Part shown: positions 23,343 through 35,100 of the stretch, piece by piece
Layout of the letters: each line of letters starts with the position of its first letter
Position numbering within the stretch: the first letter of the stretch is position 1
Assembly: GCA_007449985.2 (NCBI GenBank)
Contig: VIIQ02000068.1
Location: 1 to 64,000 of the forward strand
Reading direction: 5' to 3'
DNA: 64,000 nucleotides
DNA from: Desmodesmus armatus
Taxonomy: Eukaryota > Chlorophyta > Chlorophyceae > Sphaeropleales > Scenedesmaceae
The notes under the pieces: model-generated
Database searches by the model: none
What the model saw: only the letters and a program-made list of their open reading frames with translations
What the model was told of the DNA's origin: nothing
Translations under genes and position numbers: made by a program

Positions 23343-25387
23343 ATGGTGCTGCTGCATCTCAAGGCAAGGCTGTTGCATGGTCCTCAGGAATGCTAACAGC
23401 CTTGATATCTCCCTGTCTGACAGCCTGCCCCGTCCTGTGTGCACAGAACTCAGAGGAGGACCAGTTCATGTTTGAGACTACTGCTCAAGCCACGGTGCAG
23501 ACCACCATCAGCCAGCTGGCAAACGTACACAACATGCGCCATCGCATCACCCGTCTGAAGCTTGAGGGAGAGGAGCTTGCGAAGTATGGGCCTGCCAAGC
23601 ACCCAGAGCAGCAAGGAATTGACCAGTACAGCGAGCAAGCAGTGGAGAAAGGAGAGTTTTACAACATGGACCCTACAGGCCGGCGAACAGGCAACGGTGC
23701 GGTTGTTGCTGCAGCGAATAATCTATCATTATTATACACTCTGTGTCAGCTGTGCAGCCTTATGTTTGTTTTCTGCACCTGACTCTGAGGCCTTGCCCTT
23801 TGATGCTGCTGCAGCGTGCGACCCACAGCTGGCAAAGACCAAGCTGCTGGCAGAGCTGGAGGCAGCGGTAGCAGCAGCTTCCAAGGTGGGTGTGCCCGCA
23901 AGCCTGTTGTGCCTAGGATGCATCATGTGACCCCACTGTATGATGCACACCTGCCTGCTTCCTGCCGACATCCTGGCAGCTGTATCATCATATGGAGCAG
24001 CACCCAGCACGTGACAGCAGCGCTGCCACCCATGCCTTTGTCAAGACAGGCCTCCCACACCCTGCTCAAACTAGCACACTCCATGTATCACTGCTGCTGA
24101 TGCACAGGACCATGCGCAGCGCAAGCAGCCCCTGTCAGCAGCAGCCCTCCAGTCAGCCATAGACAACATCAGGGGGGCAGTCATGATCTGCTACCCACAG
24201 GGCCTGCCAGAGTGGGACATGGTGCGGCAGTGCTTGGAGGAGCGGGAGGACCTCACAGGCACAAACGTGAGCAGGCATCAAGGGCGTGGCTGCTGACACT
24301 CAGCAAATGTGACTCGCGGATGTAGACTCGCCTGGTGCTGGCCCCCTGTGTGCTGCCAGTTGCTCAGTGTGCAGAGAACAGCTGAAACACACATGCATAT
24401 GCATGCAGATCCATTTCTATTGCTGCAGCCAAACGCATCGATCCACCACCACCTTTATCTTCACTATGCTCCCCTTGGCCCCATGATCTCCCCCACCCCT
24501 CCCTGATTGCTCCCCATCCCTCCCCAGTTTGGCGGTGTGGACCTAGACCCAGAAACCTCCACACTGTGGTTTGCGGGCAAGCAGCTGCAGCCGGAGAAGA
24601 AGCTTACTGACTACCTGGGGCGCAATGAGAACACCCGTGCTGTGGTGAAGCTGCAGAAGAAGGGGGCGGGGCCACCAGCACGCGAGCCGGTAGGTGCAGG
24701 CAGCCACAGCAGCAGCAGCTTGAAGCTTGAATGTGCATGGCATTCCCGAAGCAACATGGACGGATAGGCAACATGGACGGATAGGCAGCTTGTCGCTGTT
24801 GGCAGCAACTTGTTGGGTAATGCATGGTGCAGCGAAGGTGGCTGGCCAGGGTTCAACGGTTGACTCAGCGTCGATGCTTGCAACAGGCGCAACAGTTTGT
24901 TAGCCCTGTGCGCCCTGCCTGCACGCTCTGCTGTTGCCCAGGTGGTGGATGCGGACACACAGAAAGCCATGATGGCGTGGTACTACAAGCGGCAGGAGGA
25001 GGAGAAGGTGCGGCCCTGTACTGAGCAGCAGCAGATTGACTGCCCAACAGGCTGTTGCGTGCAAGCATTGCTGCTGACAAGCGCCCAACACAAAGAGCTG
25101 GGAGCTAGATATGGGGCAGGACTTGGGTTGTCAGCTCCAGCACCAGCATTGCCATTCTGCAGCGCCTGGAAAGGTGTATTGGCGTCATGCGGGGTGAGTT
25201 GCAGTTGATGGTTACAGGACTTTGGGCCACACTTGCTGGGCTGACAACTAGCTGCTGTCTACACTGTATTTCCCTGCAGACTCTGACCCAAGACGATGAT
25301 GATGCGTTTACACAGTCAGTCTGGGCCAACTCCAAGTCACTCAAGCAGCACTTTGCAGGCGTTGGGTCAGTCCGGCTGCCTCACTGA
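23343..25387 (+). CDS. CFAP298: CFAP298 / FBB18, cytoplasmic dynein-arm assembly factor
   Basis: Seven exons: 23343-23363, 23447-23696, 23815-23885, 24108-24266, 24528-24689, 24942-25007, 25280-25387; 278 aa (human about 290). It matches CFAP298 (C21orf59, Kurly; FBB18 in Chlamydomonas) throughout: MVLLHLK start, DQFMFETTAQ, MDPTGRRTGN, IRGAVMICYPQGLPEWD, EDLTGT, LWFAGKQLQPEKKLTDYLG, GPPAREP, MMAWYYKRQEEEK, and DDDDAFTQSVWANSKSLKQH at the C-terminus. The protein acts in the cytoplasm with other DNAAFs to preassemble outer and inner dynein arms, so the organism builds motile cilia. Intron 1 (23364-23446) has a GC donor (AAG|GCAAGG); the conserved N-terminus supports it. TGTAA lies about 275 nt after the stop. 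Confidence 0.95.
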
Positions 25388-26228
25388 CAGTTCAAACTGT
25401 CATGGGTGAAGGTTGCAAGCAGCTGCAGGGCACCTGCAGTGCCAGTTAGCATAGGAGAGTGTTGCCATGGCCAGTTTTTGGGGGACGTCCTGCATTGGCA
25501 GCCTGCTGCGCTGCTTGGCAGCACTCTCAGCGTTGCTAAGGTCCTGTGCGGGGCAGGTCGAGAGCCGGAGTCGTGAAAGGCGAGCCAACCGAGACAAGGC
25601 AAAAAGAGCTAGCTCAGGTGCCAGGTTGTCAGAGCCATGTCATGAGCAAGCTTATATTTGTGGATGTAATTGCTTTTGTAGCCATTTGTGGTGGAGAGCA
25701 AGGATGCACGTCGGAGCCGGAGCGTCTGGATGGAAGCTGTCCACGATCAACAGAGCATTCAGTTGCCGCACGATAGAGACTGCTGAAGCTTGGATGGTGC
25801 CACATTGTGGAACCAATGATGATACTGACACGTGTAGGTTGACGGGGGTTTACGTGAGGTGACCGCGTCACCTTGCCTAATTTCCGCAACATACACGTAG
25901 CCGTACCTATCTTCCTACGCGTGGCCACAACCAAGCCTAATAAATTCACTTCAGCTACAAGGAACATTATTGTGTATACTTACTCATATTTTGCACATAT
26001 AGACGTATCATAAGCTACTCCAGTGCAACTGAACAGTGCACATACGGTAGCTAGGTAGCCGCGGTGAGCAATGGGCAGGCTGCTGCACCTCGTGCCACTT
26101 GCCATGGTTTCTAGTTTTAGATATCAACTCAACATCGTTGCCGTCGAAGTACACATGGTAGTGGGAGGTACTGCTTCTTACTTACGAACTTCAGTGCTGC
26201 GCCGCAGGTGCTGAAGAGGCAACAAAAC
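25388..26228. other. Intergenic region, no gene seen
   Basis: 3' flank of CFAP298 (TGTAA near 25664) and promoter/5' UTR of the Ig-repeat gene. Positions 25880-26060 are clearly more AT-rich than the surroundings. Nothing else was recognised. Confidence 0.5.
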
Positions 26229-27194
26229 ATGGAGCGACAGCCCCAATTGCTGCTGCTACTTGCACTTGTAGCAGCAGTGTGTGTTCCTCGGGTTCTGGCG
26301 GCAAGCTACTCGCTCGCGTGGGACTCTGAAAGCTTGGCCTTGGGCATCGTCAACACTACAACCGTACGTCTGTCAGGCGTGCTGCAGTCGGATGCTTGTG
26401 GTGTTCCCGCCAGGCAGCAAGGCCCCTGCCCGGCAGTTGCAGGCGTGCAGGTCACCGTCAACCTCACTGGTGTTGGGCAGCTGGCCGTGGACAGCCCTCC
26501 CCAGGTGAAGGGCAGCAGTAACCCCAAGAAGCCCAATCCCCTGCCCAGCCTGGTCTCCGTCAGGCTCCTGTCACTACTGTCACCACGACAACAGACCCCT
26601 CTGGTGCCTTTGCGGTGATCGTGTCCAGCTCATCTGAGGGTGATTCCTACATTGTAGCCACGGCAACAGTCGACAACTCCACTCTGGAGAGCCCTACTGC
26701 AAATGTGTGGTGGTCAATGCCCCAAGCTACCCTGAAGGTTGAGCCTGAGTACTATGCAGACACGGTGAGTGCGATGCTGTAGGATAGCTTACTGTCATCT
26801 TCAAGCTCTGGCTTTCTGTTTGACAGGATCCCTCTGCTCAACACAAGAGCAGGCTCAGCATGACACTATGGTGGCAATTCTGCTGTGGTCTGCTGTTGAG
26901 TATAAGCATGCACTTTCACCAGCGTGGCAGCTTGTCTGCAATCCCAGCAAAGTAACAGTGTCTATAACCGTTTGTTCAGCAGCACAAATAGCACATGATG
27001 CCAGCCTGTCTAGCAGTGCGTCAGCAACTTCAATGCAGCCTTGAAGCTGCCCACCAGCAACTCACTGGGGCATGGCATGCGCCTATGATGCAACGCAGTC
27101 ACCACTCATTGTAAACACGCATGACATGTGCATAGCATGTGTGGTGTACGTTGTAGGTGCATGTGCTCGTGAAGTACATTACTCACCTGCCTGC

Positions 27195-27242
<48 letters not shown>

Positions 27243-28545
27243 TTCATTACTGTAGGTCGGCCACAACCAGACCCTGACCGCCGAGCTCCGCCTAGAGCCC
27301 CTCATGCCTCAGCGCTCAGCACCCAAGCAAGGTAAGGCAGCACCCAAGCAAGACGTTGCAACCGACTCTGGCTTTCCACCTGTGCCCGGCGCCCTCCTGA
27401 CCTTCCTCCGTTATGATGGCCCCTTCCTCGCAAAAGGTGCCAACCCCAAGCCCCACCAAGCTGCCAAGCCCTTGAGGCAAGGCGACTACGTTGAGTTTGC
27501 CAATGCTACTACCGGAGAGGACGGCAAGGCCTTCGTCACTCTGGAGTCACCTTCTGCCCCAGGCACTACAGACATCCAGGTTGTTTACACCGACAGCAAC
27601 GGCCAGACCATCACGGCCTCCACTGAGGGGGGCATCAACTGGTATGCCCCCGTCCCCCTGCCGAACATCACTGCTTCCGCCGTCTCCACCGACCTCAGCG
27701 GCGCCAGCACCGTCACCGTCACTCTTCTCGGTGAGGACGCCGTCACTCCTCTCACTGAGACAACCGTCTACTTCGACATTGTTGGTGCTGCTATCGTGGA
27801 CGAGGAGCCAGCTCAGAAGGCCGCAAGGCGTGCTCCCAGCACCCGCGATTCAACCGTCAATAGGCAGACCGACGCCCAGGGCCAAGCCAGCATCACTCTG
27901 AGGTCCGACACTGCCGGCTCAAGCACCGTCACAGGCTACTACGTGGACGCTAACGACCGCCGCGTCACCTCCCCGCCCATCACCATCACCTGGGCCGACC
28001 CCAACGCCACCCCCAACTTCTCCAAGATCGCCCTGCGCCCACGCTCCCAGGAAATCCCAGTGAACGGCCGCCCCGCCGAGCTCTCCGCCCTTGTCCTGGA
28101 TGCCAGCGAGGCTCCTGTGAAGGACGTCACCGTGAAGTTCACCATCACCCCTGTCATCGGCCCCGGCGGCCCCCCTAGGCCCGAACAGGCAGCTGAAACC
28201 ACAGCAGCGGCAGAGCCAGCAGCAGGCCCAGCTACAGAGAAGGAAGCCGTCTCCGACGACAACGGCAGGGCTGTAATCACTCTGGAGAGCTCTGAGCCTG
28301 GGCGCTTCAGGGTGGTGGCTTCTGCTGAGAACAGCCTTGGCCAGGTGGTTTCTTCCAGGGGAGCCTTTGTGAGGTTCTTTGCTGCTGGCGACTACCCGGT
28401 GGCCACCATGGCGACCATCACGAGCACTACCCCAAGGGAGGTCACAAGGACCACGGTTATGAGGGCAGGAAGCACGGCAGGAAGCACGGCAACAGGAGGT
28501 GAGAGCGTGTCCTGCAACATACCATCACAGCAAGCACCAGCGTGA
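26229..28545 (+). CDS. Secreted protein with four Big-1/invasin-like Ig repeats
   Basis: Exons 26229-26504, 26564-26764 (acceptor 26549 also keeps frame) and from 27256. Reading through to the stop at 28545 gives 588 aa. A signal peptide is evident (MERQPQ, then LLLLLALVAAV, cleaved near VLAAS). Four repeats of about 110-140 aa follow, each with the Big-1 pattern of V-x-V-x-F/L strands, a T/S-D-x-x-G turn and a final V-x-x/Y-x strand: GVQVTVNLTGVG with TDPSGAFAVIVSS; GALLTFLRYDGPF with TGEDGKAFVTLES; TTVYFDIVGAA with TDAQGQASITLRS; VTVKFTITPVI with SDDNGRAVITLES. Such domains stack as extracellular rods in bacterial adhesins. Exon 3 has markedly C-rich third positions. An NxT/NxS content fits secretion. 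The 3' end is uncertain: a donor at 28499 may lead to further exons near 29026-29067 and 29400. The role (cell wall or surface adhesion) is inference. Confidence 0.75.
27196..27240 (+). repeat. (CTG)15 microsatellite in intron 2 of the Ig-repeat gene
   Basis: Fifteen perfect CTG units end 15 bp before the exon 3 acceptor at 27255. They sit where a polypyrimidine tract would be expected. Confidence 0.9.
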
Positions 28546-28602
28546 CCCGCAACATGCCACCCTGTGATTGCCCTGAGGCCCCGCCATGGTGCACACCTAT
28601 TT

Positions 28603-28668
28603 AGTTGATAATATTGATATTGAATTATAATTTAAATTACAACTATTTAATAATATAATAAAAGGGAA
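28603..28668. repeat. AT-rich island
   Basis: About 65 bp composed almost only of A and T (TTGAATTATAATTTAAATT and similar) in otherwise CG-rich DNA, just after the Ig-repeat gene's third exon. It could be an organellar insertion or a local AT expansion. Confidence 0.6.
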
Positions 28669-30091
28669 GATGGCAGTGCAGCCAGCAGCTCTGCCTGCAT
28701 ACACAAAATTGCATGCAGTGTGCCTGTGATCACCATGCCACTTGGTTTGCCCACCATGATGAAGTGATTCTTAGAAGTCGCAGCCAACCAGCAGGGCCGG
28801 CCGTATATACCGGGGGACACCTCGAAACACACAGCTACTGGGGCTGGTGCCCTTGCTTTGCACGCCCTTCCCAGCTTCTCCGCTTGAATCTTGCATGGAT
28901 GCATACACACTACATGGGTTTATGGTCAAGTTTTGTAGCGCAACATCCACCGGTGTGTTGGAGCTAACGACAGGGATTGTGCACTGACCTTGCCTTGCTT
29001 TGCACTCCTTGGTTGCTGCCTGCAGGCCTGGTTATGCCGAGACTGACAACGTGGTGGACTCCAATGAGTAAGTGTGTCAAACACTTGGGCCTGGCCTGTG
29101 CTGCCTACTCTGGAGCAGTGATCAATTGGGGCGTACCTGAATTCAACTTGAAGTTATGTCTTTGTGGCACAACAGCACTTGCAGCACGGTCAAGAGGGTA
29201 TGCAGCGGTCACAGCGTGTTATGTGAGTGAGCAAATAGCCAGGATATGTACGTTGGGTACACTGTGCAAGTAAATTGTTGTTGTTCTGAGAGAGCAGAGA
29301 GCAGGACATCTCCAGTACACACAGCAATGTGTGCGGGCTGTTTGGCCTGATGGCCAGGTGCCACAGTGTTTGCTCAGGTTCAGTGTTTGATATTTTCAGT
29401 TATGAGTACCCTGCACTATGATTTTGACAATGAGTGCAGCAGTTGTTGCTTTGGCTGCAGGGGGGTTGAGCACTGGGGTGCAGCCTGATGCTGCAGGGTT
29501 ATAGGAGCGGCGGGACAGTACTGTCACACTGTTGTTACACGCAAGGTTATGACCCGGTGCTTTGATGCGCCCAGTGTCTGCTTTGTGGTTGGTTATCATG
29601 CTGCTTTGACGTTGCTTCGCTGCACTTGTTTCATCCTGACCAGCACTGCTGCTTTGTTTTGTCTGCTGCGTGTGGGGCATGTGCCCCTGTGGGTACTAGA
29701 TGCCATCAGCAGGCCAAAGTGATTCTTGCAACCACCCCAGCCTCATCTGTTTGGCTGGGTGGCGGTGCAGCACATCTGTTGCGCACACATTGTCAATGGC
29801 ACTCGGCCATAAGGGGGCCATCAGTGGGTGTGTCTGGGTATGGGCCTTGGCATAACTTGTGCCTTTAGCGCCCTTCGTTATGCATGAATGCGCAGGCTTG
29901 TACCCTTTTGCCTCAACCTGCCCGCAGCTGATTACTTTTGCAAATATGCACTTATTTTGTGACTGATCCCAGCAAGCACAGCACTCAGCCATTGCCCTGC
30001 TGCAAAGCAGGTGCACTGTGACTGCGGGATGTCTATTTTACCCCACCCGCTGCAACATGTGGGTTACTTACAAAGTCCTCATAACCTTGAG

Positions 30092-30350
30092 CCACTGCCA
30101 GTAACATGACTATGGTTCCACACCTCTGACATTCACCTGTGTTTGAGCAAGTTACAGGTGCTGCAGGCATTTGACAGCATGTTGGCCAGATCAACCTGCC
30201 AGGCAGCACGTGCTTAGAACCACTGCCAGTAACATGACTAAGATTCCACACCTCATGTGTTGACCTACGTGAAAACAAGTTTACAGGTGCTATGGGCACT
30301 CGACAGCATGTTGGCCAGCTCAACGTTAGTCAACCTGCCAAGCAGCACCT
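30092..30350. repeat. Two-copy tandem repeat, 128-bp period
   Basis: Copies start at 30092 and 30220 with CCACTGCCAGTAACATGACT. They share TTCCACACCTC, TTACAGGTGCT, GACAGCATGTTGGCCAG and CAACCTGCCA in order. Divergence is moderate and no coding sense is evident. Confidence 0.8.
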
Positions 30351-30611
30351 GCTTGCATTGCTCTGATGCAGGACAGTGCGGCCAGCCATGCCACAGCTGC
30401 TGCCTCAATGCACACTGCCAGCGACGGCTACTGGCCAAGTGAAGCACGCACTGACTTCGTTAGATCAATCAAGACCATCTTGACGTATGTACGCATGCTC
30501 ACGCTCATGTCACGTCAGGAGCACAATTGTACTCAGACTCTGCACGTCAGCCGGCCAAGGGCTTTACTCTCACCATGCCAGAAGCACGGTGGTAATCACG
30601 TAGACCAGCAC

Positions 30612-30662
30612 ACTTGTAGGACGGATCCTAGTGAGCATGCATAAGCACACATGCACTCCCCT
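30612..30662. repeat. Dispersed repeat, copy 1 of 2
   Basis: GTAGGACGGATCCTAGTGAG, then CATGCAT and ATGCACTCCC, recur in the same orientation at about 35518-35565. About 45 bp is well conserved. It may be the edge of a longer mobile element. Confidence 0.6.
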
Positions 30663-31996
30663 CTGCTGACATACTGTCTAAGCACACCGCTGACTGGCAC
30701 GCGGGTGCAGAACTCAGCGCATGCAGTTGACAACCCCTCTACATGACGGCACAGTAGTGCCTTTTGCACACAGCATTGCACACACGCTCACACATGTGCA
30801 TCGGCAGAGTTGCCACATTCCTGGCACAACAGACACAAACCCCACACATGGCTGCCAATCGGCTGTCTTTCCTCACTGCACCGATCAGTGCAAGTGCACA
30901 TGCACCTAGAGGGTGACTCAGTCAGATGGGATGCAGATGGAATGCAGAAAGCCACCACATACACCCTACCACACACTAGCCAGGAGTGGGTTCTGCCCTG
31001 CTGCCACTGCACCCTTGCTGGTGGCCCAACTGCACATCACACACGCAAACCCTCCAGCAACTGATCATGCCGACATGCGCAATCGCGCACGCCAATCCAA
31101 ACCACAAGCACACTGGTGATGCAGTGCACTGCTACTATACACACAACCATAACAAAGGGGCAAGTGCTTGATTGGGTTCAGCTCTCATGCATAGTCTGTA
31201 ATACCCAGAGACCCTGCCACACCCCAGTAGACACCCCCCCCCCATCACCACACCTCCCAGCTACAGCTACAGCTGCCACCAGCCAAGTCAGATCAAGCAT
31301 ACCAGCCCGTTGACCACCGCCCCCTCATTGATCACCACCCTGATCACCACCCTCTTCCCCTCCTCCCCCAAAATCATATCAACAGCAGCCCCACATGAAT
31401 GTCCGGAGGGGACACAAGCCCCAGCCTGTGACATCAGCTGCCTCTGCAGTGCGTGTGGTCAGGCAAAAACGGGCAGCCAGTGCCCTGCCCGCAGTAAGAC
31501 TGCATCTGCATCAAGGGAGGGCCCAATGCGACAACAGCAGCTGGTTGGTGGCATGAAAAAATAGCTTCCAAGATTGCAGACACCCGCCACACATGCAGCC
31601 GCCACAACAGCACCCAGCACCTTCCCCAGCACCAGACTGCTTTCAATGGATGCACATGGCACGCAAGCAGCCAGCTGCCGTGACTCCATCCTGCATCTCG
31701 CACCTGCGGCTCCCACTTGCTGCTGCCCAGCACAGGCAGGCAGGCAGGCGTAACCTATCGGCAGCTGCAATGCGCCACGTGCCCAATAGAGCACTGCACC
31801 AGCTGTGCAGTGGGGTGCAATGCAGTGCAGCGCAACGCATCGCAGTGCAACACAGGCGACCAACACCAGCGCCCCTTTCCATCTCTGCAGCAGCTGCAGC
31901 AGGGTGAGCAGTGCGGTGCAGTGCAATGCAGGCTGTCCCAGCTCCCCGCCACCTTGCAGCAGCTGCAGTGGGGTGTGCAGTGCAGTGCAGGTGTGC

Positions 31997-32115
31997 TCAC
32001 AGCAGCACGTTGATGTGGAAGGCGTTGAGCAGCTTCTGTGCCTCCACCTTCACAGCATCCTCACCACGCCCCTCATTCTCAAGCAGACGCAGCAGGACCT
32101 CCTGCAGCAGCAAAC

Positions 32116-32147
<32 letters not shown>

Positions 32148-35100
32148 GGCAAGACAGCAGGGCGCCATCAGCAGCATGCATAGGAAAGAGGCTGTCAGTC
32201 TTGCCAAAAGGTGCACAACGCAGTCACTGTGCAGAGGTATGCAGTCAGTTGCAGACCACAAGTATGCTGCTGCACTGTGGGACATCCAGCTACTATCAGC
32301 GCGCCAGAAAACAGACTGAAAGACAGACAGACAGACACAGACAACACGTAGACACGCAGCCAGACACCCAGCAGACATCCAGAAGACACATGCACACTGA
32401 AAAATACCTCTCACCCACCTGTATGCGGTACTTCATGATGAACTCCTTGGGCCGTGGGTGGTGCTGGTACATTATGGAAATGATGTCCAGCAGCTTGGCA
32501 CGCAGGATGGGGGCGCTGCTGGCAGCTGCTGCAGCACGACCCGGGGCACCAGACACAGCCTCCCTCAACGGCTCCAGCAGGGGAGGGACCAGCCCGCCAG
32601 CAGCCAGCGCAACAGCAACCTTGGATGACCTGCGGCAGGGGATGAAGTATGTAACGCAAGTAAGTCAACACGCCTATGGAGAACCACTGGCTCAGAGCGA
32701 TGTGCATGATAGACTACCACCCCCCTGTCTCTCTCATGATCAACCCGAGGGCATGGACGGGGGCAGGGGACAGGCCACAGCACAGGGCAGGGCTGCAGCA
32801 CAGCACAGCACAGCTGGCCACGTCACAGCATAACACAGCACGGCACAGCACATACCTGTCCAGCATGACCTTGAGGCTCTCCAGCATCTGCGGCATCACG
32901 GGGCTGCGCACGCTGGCCATGTTGCGGCACAGCCTGCTGTACACCTCAACCAGCTGACCGACGGCCTCGCGCTGACACAGCCTGTTCTCAACGCGGCTGT
33001 GGTCCTCGGTGAGCCACACGTCCAGCGTGCGCATCAGGCCGACCTGCATCTGGGCGTCCTGCAGGACCGGTGCGTTGGGGGGGGGGGGGGCGGGGGGCAG
33101 CAGGGAGGGGACACATGTGGTTGCATGCGTGTCGCAAGAGAACACTGGTGACGTTGGAGGGGAGGAACGAGGGCAGGCAGGCCTTGGGGACACATGAACA
33201 CGGAAGCCACACATCCAGCGTGCGCATCAGGCCGACCTGCATCTGGGCGTCCTGCAGAAATTGTGTTTGTGGGTGGTGGTGGTGGTGGCGCGGGGGGGGG
33301 GGGGGAGAGGGGGGCAGGTTGAGGCCACATGCGGTTGCATGTATGTCGAGGGGGGGGGGACAGGGGTTGTGGACGCAGAACACGGAAGCCACACGTCCAG
33401 CATGCGCATGAGGCCAACCTGCATCTGGGCATCCTGCAGGCCCAGGTGGGAAAGCAGGGGAAGGACAGAGGGGAATGTGGTGGTGGGGGCAGGGAAAGGA
33501 CACTTGAGGCAGTCAGCACTCACTGTGACACATGTTCCCTCACTGAGTAACATAGCCACCAGCCACACAATCACCAAACCCACCCACCACGACCCCATGC
33601 TTTTTTGGTCTGGGCACCCACTGGGACGGGGACCTTTGGCGTATTCCACTGGTGAGGCTCTACCTGGGGCCCCCGGCCGTTGGGCTCGCCTATATTGCGC
33701 TGTGTGTGGCCAGCCGGTAAGAGTCCGCCCCCCTGGGAACAAGCAGCACCCGCTACAATGCACAGCAGCTGCTACCCCCCCAAGCACCAATGCCACATCA
33801 CACAGCGTCACACTTTTGCCCCCCCCCCCCCAAATCCACCCACCTCAATGTCCAGTAGCTGCAGGAATATGTCCAGCCCATTGCTGGCCCACAGTTTGGC
33901 GCGCGTGCTGCTGCTAGTGGTGGCCAGCCCAATCAGCAGCGGCACCACGTACGTACGCACGGCAACCCGCCGCACATCCGCTGCTGCAACTGCCGACAAC
34001 GCCATGGGCTGTGACAGCGGGTCACCCCCTGCTGGAAGGGTGCCGCTGCTGTTGCCGCCTGCGTTGTGGTTGCCGCCGGCTGCCGCTGCTGCGGCCGCCT
34101 GCGCTGCCACATGCTCGGACGCAAACCTGCAGGATAAGGTAACGGGGATAAGGAGGTTGATTATGTTCTGCGCAGCAAGATCTGATGACCCCACTACGAT
34201 CAACCTGCAAGCTGTTTGCACAACACGCGGTGTAATTCTGTGGCTATTGAACCGCACGTCCCCAACCAGAAGTGCATCAGACAAACAAAAACAGCTGCTC
34301 AGCAAGCCCAACAGCCTATCAGCTGAAGGAAATGGGGTGCTATTCAGCAAGCAGCCCAAGGTCGGGGAGTAGGTCAGCAAGCCCAAAGAGTCAATCATCA
34401 TAACAATAACAGCAAGGAGTGCCGATGACCCCAGGTGCTACCTGCACAGGTGTGGCACGATGCCGCTGGATGCTGCCACCTCCAGGTGGACGCGCTTGTG
34501 GAAGAAGCATATGTTGTACAGCGCCTGCAGCGCCTCCAGCACCACTGCCTGGCCGTGAACCGCCTCAGCCTCACGGGACAGGAACGGAACCTGGAAACAC
34601 AGCGTGGCGCGGGGGGGGGGTGGATGAGGAAGTGGGCGATGGGCATGTCGCAGGGTCACAGGGAGGTTGGTTTTGGTTTACAGGTGGTGAAGAGCGGGGG
34701 GGGGGGGGGGGGGCAATGTTTGCAGGCGCACGGTTTGGTGTTTGGGGGTGTCGGCAATGCACCGCCTCAGCCTCACGGGACAAGCACGGAACCTGGCAAC
34801 ACAAGTGGACGATGGACACGACACAGGGACAAATGAGGCTTCTCAACCGTACTGGCCACGTACTGCCACAAACGCAGCCCCAAGTCAGTGTTCGTTGCTC
34901 ACCAGCTGGCTGATGGCGCCCGAGTTCTTCATGTCTTGCAGCACACTCGGCTCACTCGTCAACAGCCGGATGGTCCTCATGGCCTGCACACAACCGCAAC
35001 AGAGCACAGCAAAAAGGGGTTTGAGTCCCGACGGCTGTTTTCTTGTTGTCGGTGTTCGTTGACAGTGCACGCTCAGGGTGGACTGGGTGCAGACGGCTGC

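Larger units (their letters stand above)
28671..31996. other. Gene-poor region between the Ig-repeat gene and the MAP3K gene
   Basis: About 3.3 kb. It contains possible terminal exons of the Ig-repeat gene (29026-29067 ending in an A|GTAAGT donor, and a block starting at 29400 after TTTTCAG), a two-copy tandem repeat at 30092, a short dispersed repeat at 30612, and CAG/CTGCAG-rich tandem sequence at 31780-31996 adjoining the kinase stop. No other gene is supported. Confidence 0.5.

Noticed and set aside
26505..26563. Frameshift in the Ig-repeat gene
   Set aside because: A 59-nt GT-AG intron with a phase-0 join explains the frame change without invoking a mutation.
31805..32833. 342-aa plus-strand ORF
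   Set aside because: Runs antisense to MAP3K exons 13-14 and their introns; no family motif and codon pattern follows the kinase frame.
33261..33917. 218-aa plus-strand ORF
   Set aside because: Built from homopolymer runs, exon 12 echoes and a dispersed repeat in a MAP3K intron.
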